DNA from: Cupriavidus oxalaticus
GTDB lineage: Bacteria; Pseudomonadota; Gammaproteobacteria; Burkholderiales; Burkholderiaceae
Direction: 5' to 3'
Length of the DNA: 64,000 bases
Assembly: GCF_004768545.1 (NCBI RefSeq)
Contig: NZ_CP038635.1
Coordinates: forward strand, 62,001-126,000
Shown here: in pieces, positions 16,908 through 28,303 of the stretch
Position numbering within the stretch: position 1 is the first letter of the stretch
Layout: every line of letters starts with the position of its first letter
Position numbers and translations under genes: made by a program
The notes under the pieces: model-generated
Seen by the model: the letters and a program-made list of their open reading frames with translations, nothing else
Told to the model about the DNA's origin: nothing
Database searches by the model: none

Positions 16908-17738
16908 TTACTTGAGCCGCAGCGCCTCGAGGATCAGTTTTTCTTCGGCCAGGCGTACCTGGGCCGTCTTGCCGAGCACGTCGGCCGGGAGCGTCTGCTC
17001 CGCGGTACGGTAGATGCCGGCAATGGAAATGAGTTCGGGCTCCATGCACGTGCTGAAGATGCGCGCACCGGTGTTGCCCTTGACGCCCGCCAGCGCGCGG
17101 CCGCGCAGCGGGGCATAGATATGGATGTTGCCTTCGGCAATGACCTCGGCCCCATAGCTGACCACGTCGAGGATCACCACGTCGCCGTGCGCGTAGACCT
17201 GCTGGCCCGAGCGCAGCGGCTTGTCGATCAGCAGGGTCTGGTGCTGGCGCACCGCGGCGGCGACCGCGGCGTCGGTGGTGGCCTGCGCGGCGGCGCGGAC
17301 GGCGTCTTCGCGCGCGGCCTGCTCGGCCGCGGCTTGCGCGGCGGCCTGAGCAGCGGCCTGTTCCGCCTCGGCGGCGGCCTTGGCCTCGGCGGCACGATCG
17401 GCGCCGGCACCGCTGCCGCGGCGGCTCTGGCTGTCGAGCAGCGGCAGACCGAAGCGCTCGGCCCATTCGCGCTGGCCGGCGCGGGCCACCACGCCGATGG
17501 CGCGTGCCTTGAGCTTGGCCAGGGTCTCGATCACCGTGCCGAGCGCGACTTCGCTATCGTCCTCGAGCGCGCGCAGGTCCAGCGCGATCACGTCATTGGA
17601 GAAGAAATCGGGAGTGGCTTCGAACCGGGAGAGGAGGTCATCCCGCAGCGCAGCCATGTCGGCGGTCTGGAGGGCGAGAAGGAGGGCATCGACGTTGCCA
17701 CTGCGCAGCTCGAAGCGTGGCGATTTCTTCTGGGACAT
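16908..17738 (-). CDS. minC: Septum formation inhibitor MinC
   Basis: A 276-aa MinC from ATG 17738 ([14 protein letters not shown]). The N-terminal FtsZ-inhibiting domain covers about residues 1-105. A long Ala/Glu-rich linker (about 115-165) with many AAAQAAA-type steps probably forms a helix. The C-terminal right-handed beta helix (about 170-275) carries the family segment [35 protein letters not shown], which dimerises and binds MinD. The linker is longer and more alanine-rich than in E. coli. It is the first gene of the min operon; the frame is open nine codons further upstream. Confidence 0.96.
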   Translation of the reverse strand: MSQKKSPRFELRSGNVDALLLALQTADMAALRDDLLSRFEATPDFFSNDVIALDLRALEDDSEVALGTVIETLAKLKARAIGVVARAGQREWAERFGLPLLDSQSRRGSGAGADRAAEAKAAAEAEQAAAQAAAQAAAEQAAREDAVRAAAQATTDAAVAAAVRQHQTLLIDKPLRSGQQVYAHGDVVILDVVSYGAEVIAEGNIHIYAPLRGRALAGVKGNTGARIFSTCMEPELISIAGIYRTAEQTLPADVLGKTAQVRLAEEKLILEALRLK

Positions 17739-17980
17739 AGCCGGGTGACCGTGGAAATGCCACATTCTAACGTTGTCTTACACGCGAACTGTAACAATTG
17801 GCGCGATCCGTGAGATCGAGCCGCAATAGGTGCCCTGTGCGTTCCATCTGCCCGCGCGTTGTGCAGCACGCGGCTCGCACCGCCGGGGCCGAGTGACCGG
17901 CGACACGCAGGGCCGGCTCTCGCCGCCGTAGCAATTTGCAAAGCCTTGTTACGATTGCGCCATTGGACAGCGGAGTTCCC

Positions 17981-18952
17981 ATGGGCGCCATCGTCAATTG
18001 CGTGGCCTACCGGCAGGGCCAGCGGCTCGGCACGGTCGGCATGGAAGAGATCCCCACGGTGCTGGGCGTGCCCGGCACTTTTGTCTGGCTCGGGCTGCAT
18101 GAGCCAGACCTGACGCTGCTGCGCAAGGTGCAGCTCGCCTTCGGCCTGCACGACCTGGCGGTGGAAGATGCGCTCGATGCGCACCAGCGGCCCAAGCTGG
18201 AGGCCTATGGCGATTCGGTGTTCGTCGTGCTCAATACGGCGCAGCTGGCCGAGGACGAAGTGGTGGTCGGCGAGACGCATTTGTTCGTCGGTCCCAACTA
18301 CGTGGTCTCGGTGCGCCATGGTGCGAGCAGCGCCTACACTCCGGTGCGCGAGCGCTGCGAAAGCGACCCGCAAGGCCTGGCGAACGGACCCGGCTACGTG
18401 CTGTACGCGCTGATGGACTTCGTGGTCGATCACTACCTGCCGATCGTCACGCGGCTGGAAGACACGCTGGAGGACCTGGAGCAGGGCATCTTCCGCGACG
18501 AGTTCGACCGCGGGGCGATCGAGAATCTGTACCGGGTCAAGCGCCAGGTGCTGCGCCTGCGCAATGCGGTCAGCCCGGTGGAAGACATGTGCAGCCAGCT
18601 GATCCGCCTGCACGAGGAGCTGGTGCCGAAGGAACTGCGCGCCTACTTCCGGGACATCGAGGACCACGCCAGCCGGCTGGTGCGCACGCTGGACGTGATC
18701 CGCGAAATGCTGACCACCGCGGTGCAGGTCAACCTGGCACTGGTGACGGTGGGCCAGAACGAGGTGGTCAAGCGGCTTGCCGGCTGGGGCGCGATCCTGG
18801 CGCTCCCGACGGTGGTGTTCAGCCTGTACGGGATGAACTTCGATTTCATGCCGGAGCTGACTCTCCACTACGCCTACCCGGCAGTGATCGGCGTGACGGC
18901 GGTGGCGTGCGGACTGCTATGGCGGCGGCTCCACCGCGCGGGATGGATATGA
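17981..18952 (+). CDS. corA: CorA family magnesium/divalent cation transporter
   Basis: A 323-aa CorA channel. The large N-terminal cytoplasmic domain (about 1-255) is an alpha/beta funnel with a long stalk helix. The two C-terminal membrane helices (about 262-282 and 295-315) are joined by the signature loop YGMNFDFMPEL, whose GMN forms the Mg2+ selectivity filter. ATG 17981 is preferred over the upstream open frame because the product then begins with a typical short CorA N-terminus. It is divergent from minC and monocistronic by spacing. Confidence 0.93.
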   Translation: MGAIVNCVAYRQGQRLGTVGMEEIPTVLGVPGTFVWLGLHEPDLTLLRKVQLAFGLHDLAVEDALDAHQRPKLEAYGDSVFVVLNTAQLAEDEVVVGETHLFVGPNYVVSVRHGASSAYTPVRERCESDPQGLANGPGYVLYALMDFVVDHYLPIVTRLEDTLEDLEQGIFRDEFDRGAIENLYRVKRQVLRLRNAVSPVEDMCSQLIRLHEELVPKELRAYFRDIEDHASRLVRTLDVIREMLTTAVQVNLALVTVGQNEVVKRLAGWGAILALPTVVFSLYGMNFDFMPELTLHYAYPAVIGVTAVACGLLWRRLHRAGWI

Positions 18953-19099
18953 TCCGATCGCTAATTTATTGATGCTAAGAATGACGGATCATTATTTTTC
19001 ATATGATTGATTATTCGCATCGATAAACTGGCCCGCCTACCGGGTGCCCCCGCTGACTCCTACACTGGAGCAAAGAAGGCGCCGCGCCCGGAGTCCGCC

Positions 19100-19804
19100 A
19101 TGTCGAAAGCCCGTTCCCCGCATGCCGCCGTGCTGGCCGGCATCCTCTGCTGTGCATGGCTGTGCCTGCCGCCCGCCGCCGCCGCACCCCAGCCGCCCGC
19201 CCCCGCACAGACGCAGACCCGCGACGCCGTTGCTGCCTATGAGTCGGGCCGCTTCGACGAGGCCTTGCAGGGCTTCTCCAGCGCCGCGCGCCAGGGCAAC
19301 CGCCTGGCGCAATTCAACTACGCGATGATGCTGCTGCGTGGCGAGGGCACCGCTGCGCGGCCGCAAGAGGCCCTGGTGTGGCTGCGCAGGGCGGCCGACA
19401 ACGGCATGACGCATGCGCAATACACCTGGGGCGATCTGTACGAGCGCGGCCAGCTGGTGCCGAAATCGCTCGAAGAGGCGAACCGCTGGTATGAGCGCGC
19501 GGCGCAAGGCGGGCACGTGCAGGCGCAGATGGAGCTGGCAACGAACTACTTCACCGGTCGCGGCGTGCCGCGCGACTATGCGCAGGCGTTTGCGTGGTAC
19601 CGGCGCGCGGCGAGTGCGGGAGATGGCGGGGCGCAGTACATCGTCGGCAGCTTCTATGAGCACGGCGAGCCTGGCGTGGTCGACCGCGATATCGAGCAGG
19701 CGAAGATCTGGTATGCGCGCTCGGCGGCACGCGGGGATCCGGGTGCGCTGGCGAAGCTGAGGTCGCTGCTGGAGGAGACGGTGAAGGGGAGGGCGGGGAT
19801 GTAG
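19100..19804 (+). CDS. Exported Sel1-repeat protein
   Basis: A 234-aa protein. Residues 1-31 form a signal peptide (MSKARSPHAAVLAGILCCAWLCLPPAAAA). The rest is built from Sel1-type TPR-like repeats, about 36 residues each, recognisable by units such as GEGTAARPQEALVWLRRAADNG, KSLEEANRWYERAAQGG, RDYAQAFAWYRRAASAGD and RDIEQAKIWYARSAARGD. Such solenoids mediate protein-protein contacts, often in the envelope. The partner is unknown. Upstream, 18953-19030 is unusually AT-rich for this chromosome and may hold the promoter. It converges on gatB. Confidence 0.88.
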   Translation: MSKARSPHAAVLAGILCCAWLCLPPAAAAPQPPAPAQTQTRDAVAAYESGRFDEALQGFSSAARQGNRLAQFNYAMMLLRGEGTAARPQEALVWLRRAADNGMTHAQYTWGDLYERGQLVPKSLEEANRWYERAAQGGHVQAQMELATNYFTGRGVPRDYAQAFAWYRRAASAGDGGAQYIVGSFYEHGEPGVVDRDIEQAKIWYARSAARGDPGALAKLRSLLEETVKGRAGM

Positions 19805-19805
19805 T

Positions 19806-19828
19806 CCTCTCCCGCATCGCGGGAGAGG
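19806..19828. terminator. Stem-loop between convergent genes
   Basis: Arms CCTCTCCCGC and GCGGGAGAGG (10 bp, perfect) flank a 3-bp loop directly after the Sel1 gene stop. No T-tract follows on either strand, so it may be a weak bidirectional transcription end or an mRNA-stabilising hairpin. Confidence 0.45.
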
Positions 19829-19852
19829 TAGCAAACAGCTGGCAGGCCTGGA

Positions 19853-21310
19853 TCAGCCCAGCTTCTTCCTCAGCAGCTCGTTCACCTGCGCCGGATTGGC
19901 CTTGCCCTTGGTCGCCTTCATCGCCTGGCCGACCAGCGCATTGAACGCCTTTTCCTTGCCCGAGCGGAATTCCTCGACCGACTTGGCGTTGGCCGCCAGC
20001 ACGTCGTCGATGATCTTCTCCAGCTCGCCGCTGTCCGACATCTGCTTCAGGCCCTTGGCGGCGATGATGGCGTCGGCATCGCCGTCGTGCTCGCCAGCCC
20101 ACATGGCCGGGAACACGTCCTTCTTGGCGGTGTTGTTCGAGACCGTGCCGTCGGCGATGCGCGCCAGCAGCCTGGCCAGCTGCGCCGGCTTGACCGGTGC
20201 GTCGTCGATGGCGATGCCTTCGCGGTTCAGTTGCGAGGCCACGTCGCCCATCAGCCAGTTGGCGGCGGGCTTGGCGTTGGCGGCGCCGGCATCGGCGACC
20301 ACGGCCTCGTAGTAGGCGGCAAATGCCTTGGTCGCGGTCAGCGTGGTCGCGTCATACGCCGACAAGCCGTATTGCGACACAAAGCGCGCCTGCATCGCGG
20401 CCGGCAGCTCCGGCAGCGCATTGCGCACGCGCTCGATCCAGGCCGGTTCGATCTCCAGCGGCATCAGGTCCGGGTCAGGGAAGTAGCGGTAGTCGTGCGC
20501 GTCTTCCTTGGTGCGCATCGCGCGGGTCTCGCCGGTGTCCGGATCGAACAGCACGGTGGCCTGCTGGATCTTGCGGCCGTCCTCGATTTCTGCGATCTGC
20601 CACTGCACTTCGTATTCGATGGCCTGCTGCAGGAAGCGGAACGAGTTCAGGTTCTTGATCTCGCGGCGCGTGCCGAATTCCTTCTGGCCGACCGGGCGCA
20701 CCGACACGTTGGCGTCGCAACGGAAGCTGCCCTCCTGCATATTGCCGTCGCAGATGCCCAGCCACACCACCAGCGAGTGCAGTGCCTTGGCGTAGGCCAC
20801 CGCTTCGGCGGCGCTGCGCATGTCGGGCTCGGTGACGATCTCGAGCAGCGGCGTGCCTGCGCGGTTCAGGTCGATGCCGGTCATGCCGGCGAAGTCCTCG
20901 TGCAGCGACTTGCCCGCGTCTTCTTCCAGGTGCGCGCGCGTCAGGTTGACGGTTTTCTCGTAGAACTCGCCCTTCTTGCCTTCGACCTGGATGGTGATGG
21001 TGCCGCCCTGGACCACCGGGATCTCATACTGGCTGATCTGGTAGCCCTTGGGCAGGTCGGGGTAGAAGTAATTCTTGCGCGCGAAGATGCTGCGCGGCGC
21101 GATGGCAGCGCCGATCGCCAGGCCGAACTGGATCGCGCGCTCGACCGCGCCCTTGTTGAGCACCGGCAGCACGCCGGGCAGCGCCAGGTCCACCGGCGAG
21201 GCCTGCGTGTTGGCCTCGGCCCCGAAGGCGGTGGACGTGCCAGAAAAAATCTTGGAGGCCGTCGAAAGCTGCGCGTGCGTTTCGAGGCCGATCACCACTT
21301 CCCATTGCAT
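19853..21310 (-). CDS. gatB: Asp-tRNA(Asn)/Glu-tRNA(Gln) amidotransferase subunit B
   Basis: A 485-aa GatB. It begins [22 protein letters not shown], the conserved kinase-like core that phosphorylates misacylated Glu- or Asp-tRNA, and continues through the metal-binding cradle (about 1-290) to the helical and YqeY-like tail (about 335-485) that grips the tRNA. Together with GatA and GatC it converts Glu-tRNA(Gln) and/or Asp-tRNA(Asn) to the amide form. It is the last gene of the minus-strand run gatC-gatA-lipoprotein-hydrolase-gatB, separated from gatA by two unrelated genes. Confidence 0.97.
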   Translation of the reverse strand: MQWEVVIGLETHAQLSTASKIFSGTSTAFGAEANTQASPVDLALPGVLPVLNKGAVERAIQFGLAIGAAIAPRSIFARKNYFYPDLPKGYQISQYEIPVVQGGTITIQVEGKKGEFYEKTVNLTRAHLEEDAGKSLHEDFAGMTGIDLNRAGTPLLEIVTEPDMRSAAEAVAYAKALHSLVVWLGICDGNMQEGSFRCDANVSVRPVGQKEFGTRREIKNLNSFRFLQQAIEYEVQWQIAEIEDGRKIQQATVLFDPDTGETRAMRTKEDAHDYRYFPDPDLMPLEIEPAWIERVRNALPELPAAMQARFVSQYGLSAYDATTLTATKAFAAYYEAVVADAGAANAKPAANWLMGDVASQLNREGIAIDDAPVKPAQLARLLARIADGTVSNNTAKKDVFPAMWAGEHDGDADAIIAAKGLKQMSDSGELEKIIDDVLAANAKSVEEFRSGKEKAFNALVGQAMKATKGKANPAQVNELLRKKLG

Positions 21311-21407
21311 GGCGGTATTCCTGTTCGGTTCTTTCGTTCTGTCTGTTACGGCGGGGCGGCGGGCCGCCCCGGGTTGGGTCTGTCTGGCTGCGGGCCCTCG
21401 GTGCGCC

Positions 21408-22505
21408 TCAGGGGTCGGGGCTGGCGAGCCAGGAATCGAGTTGCGCGAGCGCCGCGGCGCGCGCCACCGCGTCGCCGCCGACGGTCACCGCGCGCGCCTT
21501 GCGCACGCCGCCGCCGTTGCCGGCAGCGGGCACGTCGTGGCGGACGTGCAGCTCGCTGGTGCCGTCAAAGCCGTGATGGGCGCCGGGGTAGATCTCGAGC
21601 CGGAAGCGCGCGTTGGGCTGGCGCGCCAGCACGGCGGACTGCAGCATGGCGCAGCGCGTCGCGGGCGTCCAGTCGTCGGCGCCGCCGATCATCAGCAGCA
21701 TGGGGGTGCGCAGCCGGTAATCGTGCTGGCGCACCGCGCGCTTGCAGCCGGGATAGAACGCGACGGCGCGTTCCACCTGCGGCGTGCCGGCCGGCCACGG
21801 GCGGCTGGCGTCGACGGTGGCCAGCACCGCCTGCGCGCCGTTGGACCAGCCCAGCAGCACGATGCGCGCGGGGTCGACGCCCGGCTGGCTGCCGAGCCAG
21901 CGCAATGCGGCCAGCGCATCGGCGCGGCGCGTGCGGTCGTCGATGCCGCGGTTGTCGATCGGCTCGGTGCAGATGCCGTGCGGTTTGCCGCGGGCGCTGA
22001 AGCTGTCGGGCATCAGCACGGCGTAGCCGCGCGCGGTCAGCCACTGGGCGTATTCGCGGTAGCGTTGCTGCAGCAGCGCCGAGGCGTCGGCGCCGTCGCT
22101 GGTGGCCATGGGGTCACGCGGGGACAGCAGGCCGCCGCAGCCATGCAGCGCCACCACTACCGGCAATGCGCGCGGCGTGGCGCCTTCGCGCGGCACGAAC
22201 CAGTAGGCGGTCAGCGCCGGCGTGGCGGCATCGCCGCGCAGCAGCACGCGCTGCGCGGGCACCGGCGCCGCGCTGGTGGCCGCCGTCGCCGGCCCGGCTC
22301 CCTGGCGCGTCACCGTGCCCGGCGCCAGCGCGCCGGCCGGCGACAGCAGCGGCGGCTGTACCAGCGCCGGCGGCGGCAGGTCGGGTGCATGCGCCGCGGC
22401 GCCGCCCGACCACGCAACCAGGCCGAGCGCCATCACCGCCGCAGCGCGGCGCGCGGCGCGGCTGGCGCTGGCAGGGTGGGGCCGGAAGGCGGGCATGCGC
22501 GGCAT
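21408..22505 (-). CDS. Exported dienelactone hydrolase-family protein
   Basis: A 365-aa alpha/beta hydrolase. Residues ~15-40 look like a signal peptide or anchor ([22 protein letters not shown]). A Pro/Ala-rich linker follows, then the hydrolase core from about residue 95. The nucleophile elbow reads [10 protein letters not shown] (GxSxG-like, GWSNG). The acid lies in the [12 protein letters not shown] segment and the catalytic His in [10 protein letters not shown]. Its strands resemble dienelactone hydrolase and prolyl-oligopeptidase relatives. It sits between the lipoprotein gene (23 bp) and gatB (97 bp). The substrate is unknown; a periplasmic esterase is most likely. Confidence 0.82.
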   Translation of the reverse strand: MPRMPAFRPHPASASRAARRAAAVMALGLVAWSGGAAAHAPDLPPPALVQPPLLSPAGALAPGTVTRQGAGPATAATSAAPVPAQRVLLRGDAATPALTAYWFVPREGATPRALPVVVALHGCGGLLSPRDPMATSDGADASALLQQRYREYAQWLTARGYAVLMPDSFSARGKPHGICTEPIDNRGIDDRTRRADALAALRWLGSQPGVDPARIVLLGWSNGAQAVLATVDASRPWPAGTPQVERAVAFYPGCKRAVRQHDYRLRTPMLLMIGGADDWTPATRCAMLQSAVLARQPNARFRLEIYPGAHHGFDGTSELHVRHDVPAAGNGGGVRKARAVTVGGDAVARAAALAQLDSWLASPDP

Positions 22506-22528
22506 GTCGGTTGCGGTATCTGCGGTTA

Positions 22529-22987
22529 TCAGCGCGTGGCGGCGCAGCCGCCGCTGCCGGGCTCGAACATCACGGGCCAGGCCTGTTCATAGATGCCGGG
22601 CGTGCAGCGCTGCTGGCAGTTGGCATGCGCCAGCGTGACGCGGCGCGGGTCCTGCCAGACCATCAGCTTGCAGCCGCTGCCGTCGTTGGCGCGCAGCTCG
22701 ATATGCGGCTTTCTCTGGACCTGGCGGAAGTCGGCCAGGTTGAAGGTGCACGAGCCGCGCCGGCCCACCCACAGCTTCCACGATAGCTGCTGCACGGTGT
22801 TGTCGGAAACGCGCAGCTGGGCGTCCTCGCGGAAGCCGTCTTCCTCGGTGCGGCGGCAGTCGCCGGCCAGGTCGATGTCGCGGCTGGCGATGGGCGTGGG
22901 CTTGCCGATGATCGGCAGCTGGATACAGCCCGCCACCAGCGTGGCGAATACCAGGGCGGCGAGCAGCCGGAGGAAGGTCGGGTTCAT
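22529..22987 (-). CDS. Small hypothetical lipoprotein in the gat operon
   Basis: A 152-aa product from ATG 22987. Residues 1-20 are a lipoprotein signal ending in the lipobox LVAGC, so Cys20 would be acylated. The mature part has several cysteines (DCRRTEED, GSCTF, SGCKL, ANCQQRC, GGCAA) that could form disulfides in the periplasm, and no domain I can name. The start codon is 2 bp downstream of the gatA stop, so translational coupling is likely. Its role beside tRNA amidation is unexplained. Confidence 0.72.
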   Translation of the reverse strand: MNPTFLRLLAALVFATLVAGCIQLPIIGKPTPIASRDIDLAGDCRRTEEDGFREDAQLRVSDNTVQQLSWKLWVGRRGSCTFNLADFRQVQRKPHIELRANDGSGCKLMVWQDPRRVTLAHANCQQRCTPGIYEQAWPVMFEPGSGGCAATR

Positions 22988-22989
22988 GG

Positions 22990-24495
22990 TCAGGCCTTGG
23001 CGGGGCGGCGCAGGTGCCAGTCGGTCGCCTGCTGGAACGCGTGCGCGGCCTGCAGCAGGCGCGCCTCGTCGAAGTAGTTGCCGATCAGCTGCAGGCCCAC
23101 GGGCATGTTGCCATCGCCGAAGCCGCACGGCACGCTCATGCCGGGCAGGCCGGCCAGGCTGGTCGAGAGCGTGAAGATATCGGCCAGGTACATCTGCACC
23201 GGGTCCGAGGTCTTCTCGCCCAGCTTCCACGCCACCGTCGGCGCCACCGGGCCCATGATCACGTCGCACTGGGCGAAGGCGCGCTGGAAGTCGTCGGCGA
23301 TGATGCGGCGGATCTTCTGCGCCTGCAGGTAGTAGGCGTCGTAGTAGCCGTGCGAGAGCACATAGGTGCCCACCAGGATGCGGCGCTTGACCTCCGGGCC
23401 GAAGCCTTCGGCGCGGCTCTTCTTGTACATGTCGAGCAAGTCGCGGTACTCGGCGGCGCGGTGGCCATAGCGCACGCCGTCGAAGCGCGACAGGTTCGAC
23501 GAAGCCTCCGCCGGCGCGATCACGTAGTACACCGGGATCGACAGCTCGGTCTTGGGCAGCGACACCTCCACCAGCGTGGCGCCCAGCTTTTCATACTCGG
23601 CCAGCGCGGCGCGCACGGCCTGTTCGACGTCGGCCGACAGGCCCTTGCCGAAGTATTCCTTCGGCAGGCCGATGCGCAGGCCCGCCAGCGGGCGCTCGGC
23701 GCTGGCGCCGGCGCGCGGCTGGCCCAGCAGGCGCGTGTAGTCCTCGTCCACGCCGCCTTGCTCCGGCGGGATGCTGGTCGAGTCCTTGGGGTCGAAGCCG
23801 GCCATGGCGTTGAGCAGCAGCGCGCAATCCTCGGCGGAGTGCGCCATCGGGCCGCCCTGGTCCAGCGACGAGGCGAAGGCGATCATGCCGTAGCGCGACA
23901 CGCGGCCGTAGGTCGGCTTGATGCCGGTGATGCCCGAGAACGACGCCGGCTGGCGGATCGAGCCGCCGGTGTCGGTGCCGGTGGCGGCGGGCGCCAGGCC
24001 GGCGGCGACGGCCGCGGCCGAGCCGCCCGACGAGCCGCCGGGCACGCGGCTGGTGTCCCACGGGTTGCGCACCGGGCCGAAATGCGAGTTCTCGTTGGAC
24101 GAGCCCATCGCGAATTCGTCCATGTTGGTCTTGCCCAGCGTGACCATGCCGGCGGCGGCCATGCGCTCGACCACGGTGGCGTCGAACGGGCTTTCATAGT
24201 TGCCCAGCATCTTCGAGCCGGCGGTGGCGCGCCAGCCGCGGGTGACGAACACGTCCTTGTGCGCGACCGGCACGCCGGTCAGCGGCGCGGCCTCGCCGCG
24301 CGCGCGGCGCTCGTCGGCGGCGCGCGCCTGCGCCAGGGTGCGCTCGGGGTCGACGTGGATAAAGGCGTTGAGCGCGGCGGCCTGCTCGATGCGGGACAGG
24401 TACTCGCGCGCGAGTTCCTCGGCGGAGACGGTGCGCGCGGCAAGGGCGTCGGCGAGCTGGCGCAGGGAGGTCACGGAATCAGCGGAAAAGGGCAT
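22990..24495 (-). CDS. gatA: Asp-tRNA(Asn)/Glu-tRNA(Gln) amidotransferase subunit A
   Basis: A 501-aa amidase-signature enzyme that releases ammonia from glutamine and feeds it to GatB. The Ser-cisSer-Lys triad is visible: the Lys in [10 protein letters not shown], the cis-Ser in the [14 protein letters not shown] glycine-serine loop, and the nucleophile Ser in [17 protein letters not shown] 24495 is chosen because [18 protein letters not shown] matches the usual GatA N-terminus. It follows gatC by 103 bp and abuts the lipoprotein gene. Confidence 0.97.
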   Translation of the reverse strand: MPFSADSVTSLRQLADALAARTVSAEELAREYLSRIEQAAALNAFIHVDPERTLAQARAADERRARGEAAPLTGVPVAHKDVFVTRGWRATAGSKMLGNYESPFDATVVERMAAAGMVTLGKTNMDEFAMGSSNENSHFGPVRNPWDTSRVPGGSSGGSAAAVAAGLAPAATGTDTGGSIRQPASFSGITGIKPTYGRVSRYGMIAFASSLDQGGPMAHSAEDCALLLNAMAGFDPKDSTSIPPEQGGVDEDYTRLLGQPRAGASAERPLAGLRIGLPKEYFGKGLSADVEQAVRAALAEYEKLGATLVEVSLPKTELSIPVYYVIAPAEASSNLSRFDGVRYGHRAAEYRDLLDMYKKSRAEGFGPEVKRRILVGTYVLSHGYYDAYYLQAQKIRRIIADDFQRAFAQCDVIMGPVAPTVAWKLGEKTSDPVQMYLADIFTLSTSLAGLPGMSVPCGFGDGNMPVGLQLIGNYFDEARLLQAAHAFQQATDWHLRRPAKA

Positions 24496-24598
24496 GACAG
24501 TCGGGTTGGCATTCGGGGTGGCGTACTGGCTGGGTCGGCCGGGCGGCAAGATCCTGCAAGCTTCGACAAGGATTGGCAACGCGCGCGGCCGGCGCAGG

Positions 24599-24898
24599 TC
24601 ACTCGATGACCTTGGGCACCAGGTACAGCCCGTTCTCGGTGGCCGGGGCGGGGCGCTGGTAGTCGTCGCGGCGGTCGCTCTCGGTGACTGCATCGTCACG
24701 CAGGCGCTGCACCATGTCGCGTACGGCCGACAGCGGGTGCGCCAGCGGCTCGATGCCGGTGGTGTCGACCGCCTGCATCTGCTCGACCAGCGAGAAAAAG
24801 TTGTTCAGCTGCGCAAGCGTCTGTTCGGCCTCGTCATCGCTGGTTTCGATGCGGGCCAGGTGGGCGATGCGCTTGACGTCGGATAGGTCGAGGGCCAT
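24599..24898 (-). CDS. gatC: Asp-tRNA(Asn)/Glu-tRNA(Gln) amidotransferase subunit C
   Basis: A 99-aa GatC starting [17 protein letters not shown] (ATG 24898). The C-terminal motif of the family is present: the middle stretch with LAHPL and the late REDxV-like part ([21 protein letters not shown]) followed by [10 protein letters not shown]. It wraps around GatA and stabilises the GatA-GatB interface. It is the first gene of the gat run. Upstream on the minus strand a TATAAT hexamer occurs at 25076-25071, without a good -35. Confidence 0.95.
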   Translation of the reverse strand: MALDLSDVKRIAHLARIETSDDEAEQTLAQLNNFFSLVEQMQAVDTTGIEPLAHPLSAVRDMVQRLRDDAVTESDRRDDYQRPAPATENGLYLVPKVIE

Positions 24899-26568
<1,670 letters not shown>

Positions 26569-26764
26569 GCACCAGGAACTGCACGTGGCGATGCGCGGCC
26601 TGCCGGATCGTTGGATCAGGGCGGTGTCGCGGCGCCGCATCCGCCGGGGGATCGCCCCGGCAACGCCCGCCGCCCTGCGGCGCCGTGCCCACCCCGGGCG
26701 CGGCACCGCGGGCGGCGCGGTGTTTGCGGCATTCGCATGCGTGCACCGGCCTGCGTTCGGGTAA

Positions 26765-27748
26765 ATGGATTACTCTCCTCCGCCGCTCTTCAAGCAAGGC
26801 TCCTCCGCTGTCGCCAGGCTGGTGCTCTACGTGGGCATCGCGCTGGCGCTGCTGGTGATCGACGCCCGTTTCAACGCGCTCAGCGTTGGCCGGCAGGTGG
26901 CCGCCACCGTGCTGATGCCGGTCGAACGCCTGGTGCTGGTGCCACGCGACGCGCTGCGCACGGTGTTCGACTACGCGCAGTCTTCGGCGATCCTCGCCTC
27001 CGAGAACCGCGAACTGCGCCAGATCGCCGTGCAGCAGGCCGAGGCCTCGGTGCGCCAGGCGCAGCTTGAGGCCGAGAACAACCAGCTGCGCAAGCTGCTG
27101 GGCCTGGCCCAGCAATCGGCCACGCCGGTGACGGCGGCTGAGATCCTCTACGACGCGCGCGACCCCTACAGCCAGCGCATCGTGATCGACAAGGGCAGCC
27201 AGCAGGGCCTGCGCGCCGGCTACCCGGTGATCGACGAGCGCGGCGTGGTGGGCCAGGTCACGCGCGTGTCGCCGTTCCAGTCCGAAGTGACGCTGCTGAC
27301 CGACAAGGACCAGGCGATCCCCGTGCAGGTGGTGCGCAACGGCCTGCGCAGCGTCGCCTTCGGCGGCGCGCGCGCGGGCCAGCTGGACCTGCGCTTCATG
27401 GCCGCCGCCGCCGACCTGCAGCAGGGCGACCTGCTGGTGACGTCGGGGCTGGACGGCATCTATCCGCCGGGGCTGCCGGTGGCGAAGATCGTCCATATCG
27501 AGCGCAAGGCCGACACCGCGTTCTCGCGCATCTACTGCGAGCCGGTGGCAGGCGTGCGCGCGCACCGGCAGCTGCTGGTGGTGCGCTACGACTCCGCGAT
27601 CCCGCCGCGCGAGACCGTCGAGTCCAAGCCCGAGGCGCCGGTCAAGGGCGCCAAGTCCGCCGCCGCACGCGCGGCAGCGGCCAGCGCCGCGGCGGCCAAG
27701 GCGCCTTCCGCCAGAGAGGCCAGGGACGCCAGGGAGGGCCAACGGTGA
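26765..27748 (+). CDS. mreC: Rod shape-determining protein MreC
   Basis: A 327-aa bitopic protein. A short cytoplasmic start is followed by one membrane helix (about residues 19-40), a periplasmic coiled coil (about 75-115, AQLEAENNQLRKLLGLA) and two beta-barrel domains (about 125-270). The C-terminus (about 280-327) is a Lys/Ala-rich low-complexity tail. MreC links MreB to PBP2 and activates it. It lies 196 bp after mreB; its stop overlaps the mreD start. Confidence 0.95.
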   Translation: MDYSPPPLFKQGSSAVARLVLYVGIALALLVIDARFNALSVGRQVAATVLMPVERLVLVPRDALRTVFDYAQSSAILASENRELRQIAVQQAEASVRQAQLEAENNQLRKLLGLAQQSATPVTAAEILYDARDPYSQRIVIDKGSQQGLRAGYPVIDERGVVGQVTRVSPFQSEVTLLTDKDQAIPVQVVRNGLRSVAFGGARAGQLDLRFMAAAADLQQGDLLVTSGLDGIYPPGLPVAKIVHIERKADTAFSRIYCEPVAGVRAHRQLLVVRYDSAIPPRETVESKPEAPVKGAKSAAARAAAASAAAAKAPSAREARDAREGQR

Positions 27749-28257
27749 CCAACCCCCAATACCTGCTGCGGCCGGTCAATCCCGCCTTTATCGCGCTCAG
27801 CTTCGTGCTGGCGTTCCTGTTCAACCTGATGCCGTGGGGCGACACGCTGTGGATCCCCGACATGGTGGCGCTGGTGCTGGTGTTCTGGAACATCCACCAG
27901 CCGCGCAAGGTGGGCATGGGCGTGGCCTTTGCGCTCGGCCTGCTGATGGACGTGCATGATGCGCGCCTGCTGGGCGAGCATGCGCTGGCCTATACGCTGC
28001 TGGCCTACTTTGCCATCACCATCCACCGCCGCGTGCTGTGGTTCACGGTCTACACCCAGGCGCTGCACGTGCTGCCGCTGCTGTTCATCGCGCACGCGGT
28101 GCCGGTGCTGATCCGCCTGGCGATGGGCGCGCCGCTGCCCGGCTGGCCGCTGCTGCTGGCGCCGGCGATCGAGGCGCTGCTGTGGCCGCTGGCGACCAGC
28201 CTGCTGCTGGCGCCGCAGCGCCGTTCGAGCGATGTCGACGAGACGCGTCCGATCTGA
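27745..28257 (+). CDS. mreD: Rod shape-determining membrane protein MreD
   Basis: A 170-aa integral membrane protein with about five helices. The GTG start at 27745 overlaps the mreC stop (GTGA), indicating translational coupling. The segment WIPDMVALVLVFWNIHQPRKVGMGVAFALGLLMDVHDARLLGEHALAY is typical of MreD. It connects MreC and the PBP2-RodA synthase in the elongasome. Confidence 0.95.
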   Translation: MTNPQYLLRPVNPAFIALSFVLAFLFNLMPWGDTLWIPDMVALVLVFWNIHQPRKVGMGVAFALGLLMDVHDARLLGEHALAYTLLAYFAITIHRRVLWFTVYTQALHVLPLLFIAHAVPVLIRLAMGAPLPGWPLLLAPAIEALLWPLATSLLLAPQRRSSDVDETRPI

Positions 28258-28303
28258 CGCCAGATTTGACGCCACCCGTCCCTAACAGGCCCCGCGCAGT
28301 ACT

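Noticed and set aside
20087..22000. 637-codon open frame on the plus strand
   Set aside because: It lies opposite gatB and the hydrolase gene, both with recognised active-site motifs; no protein family is recognisable in it.
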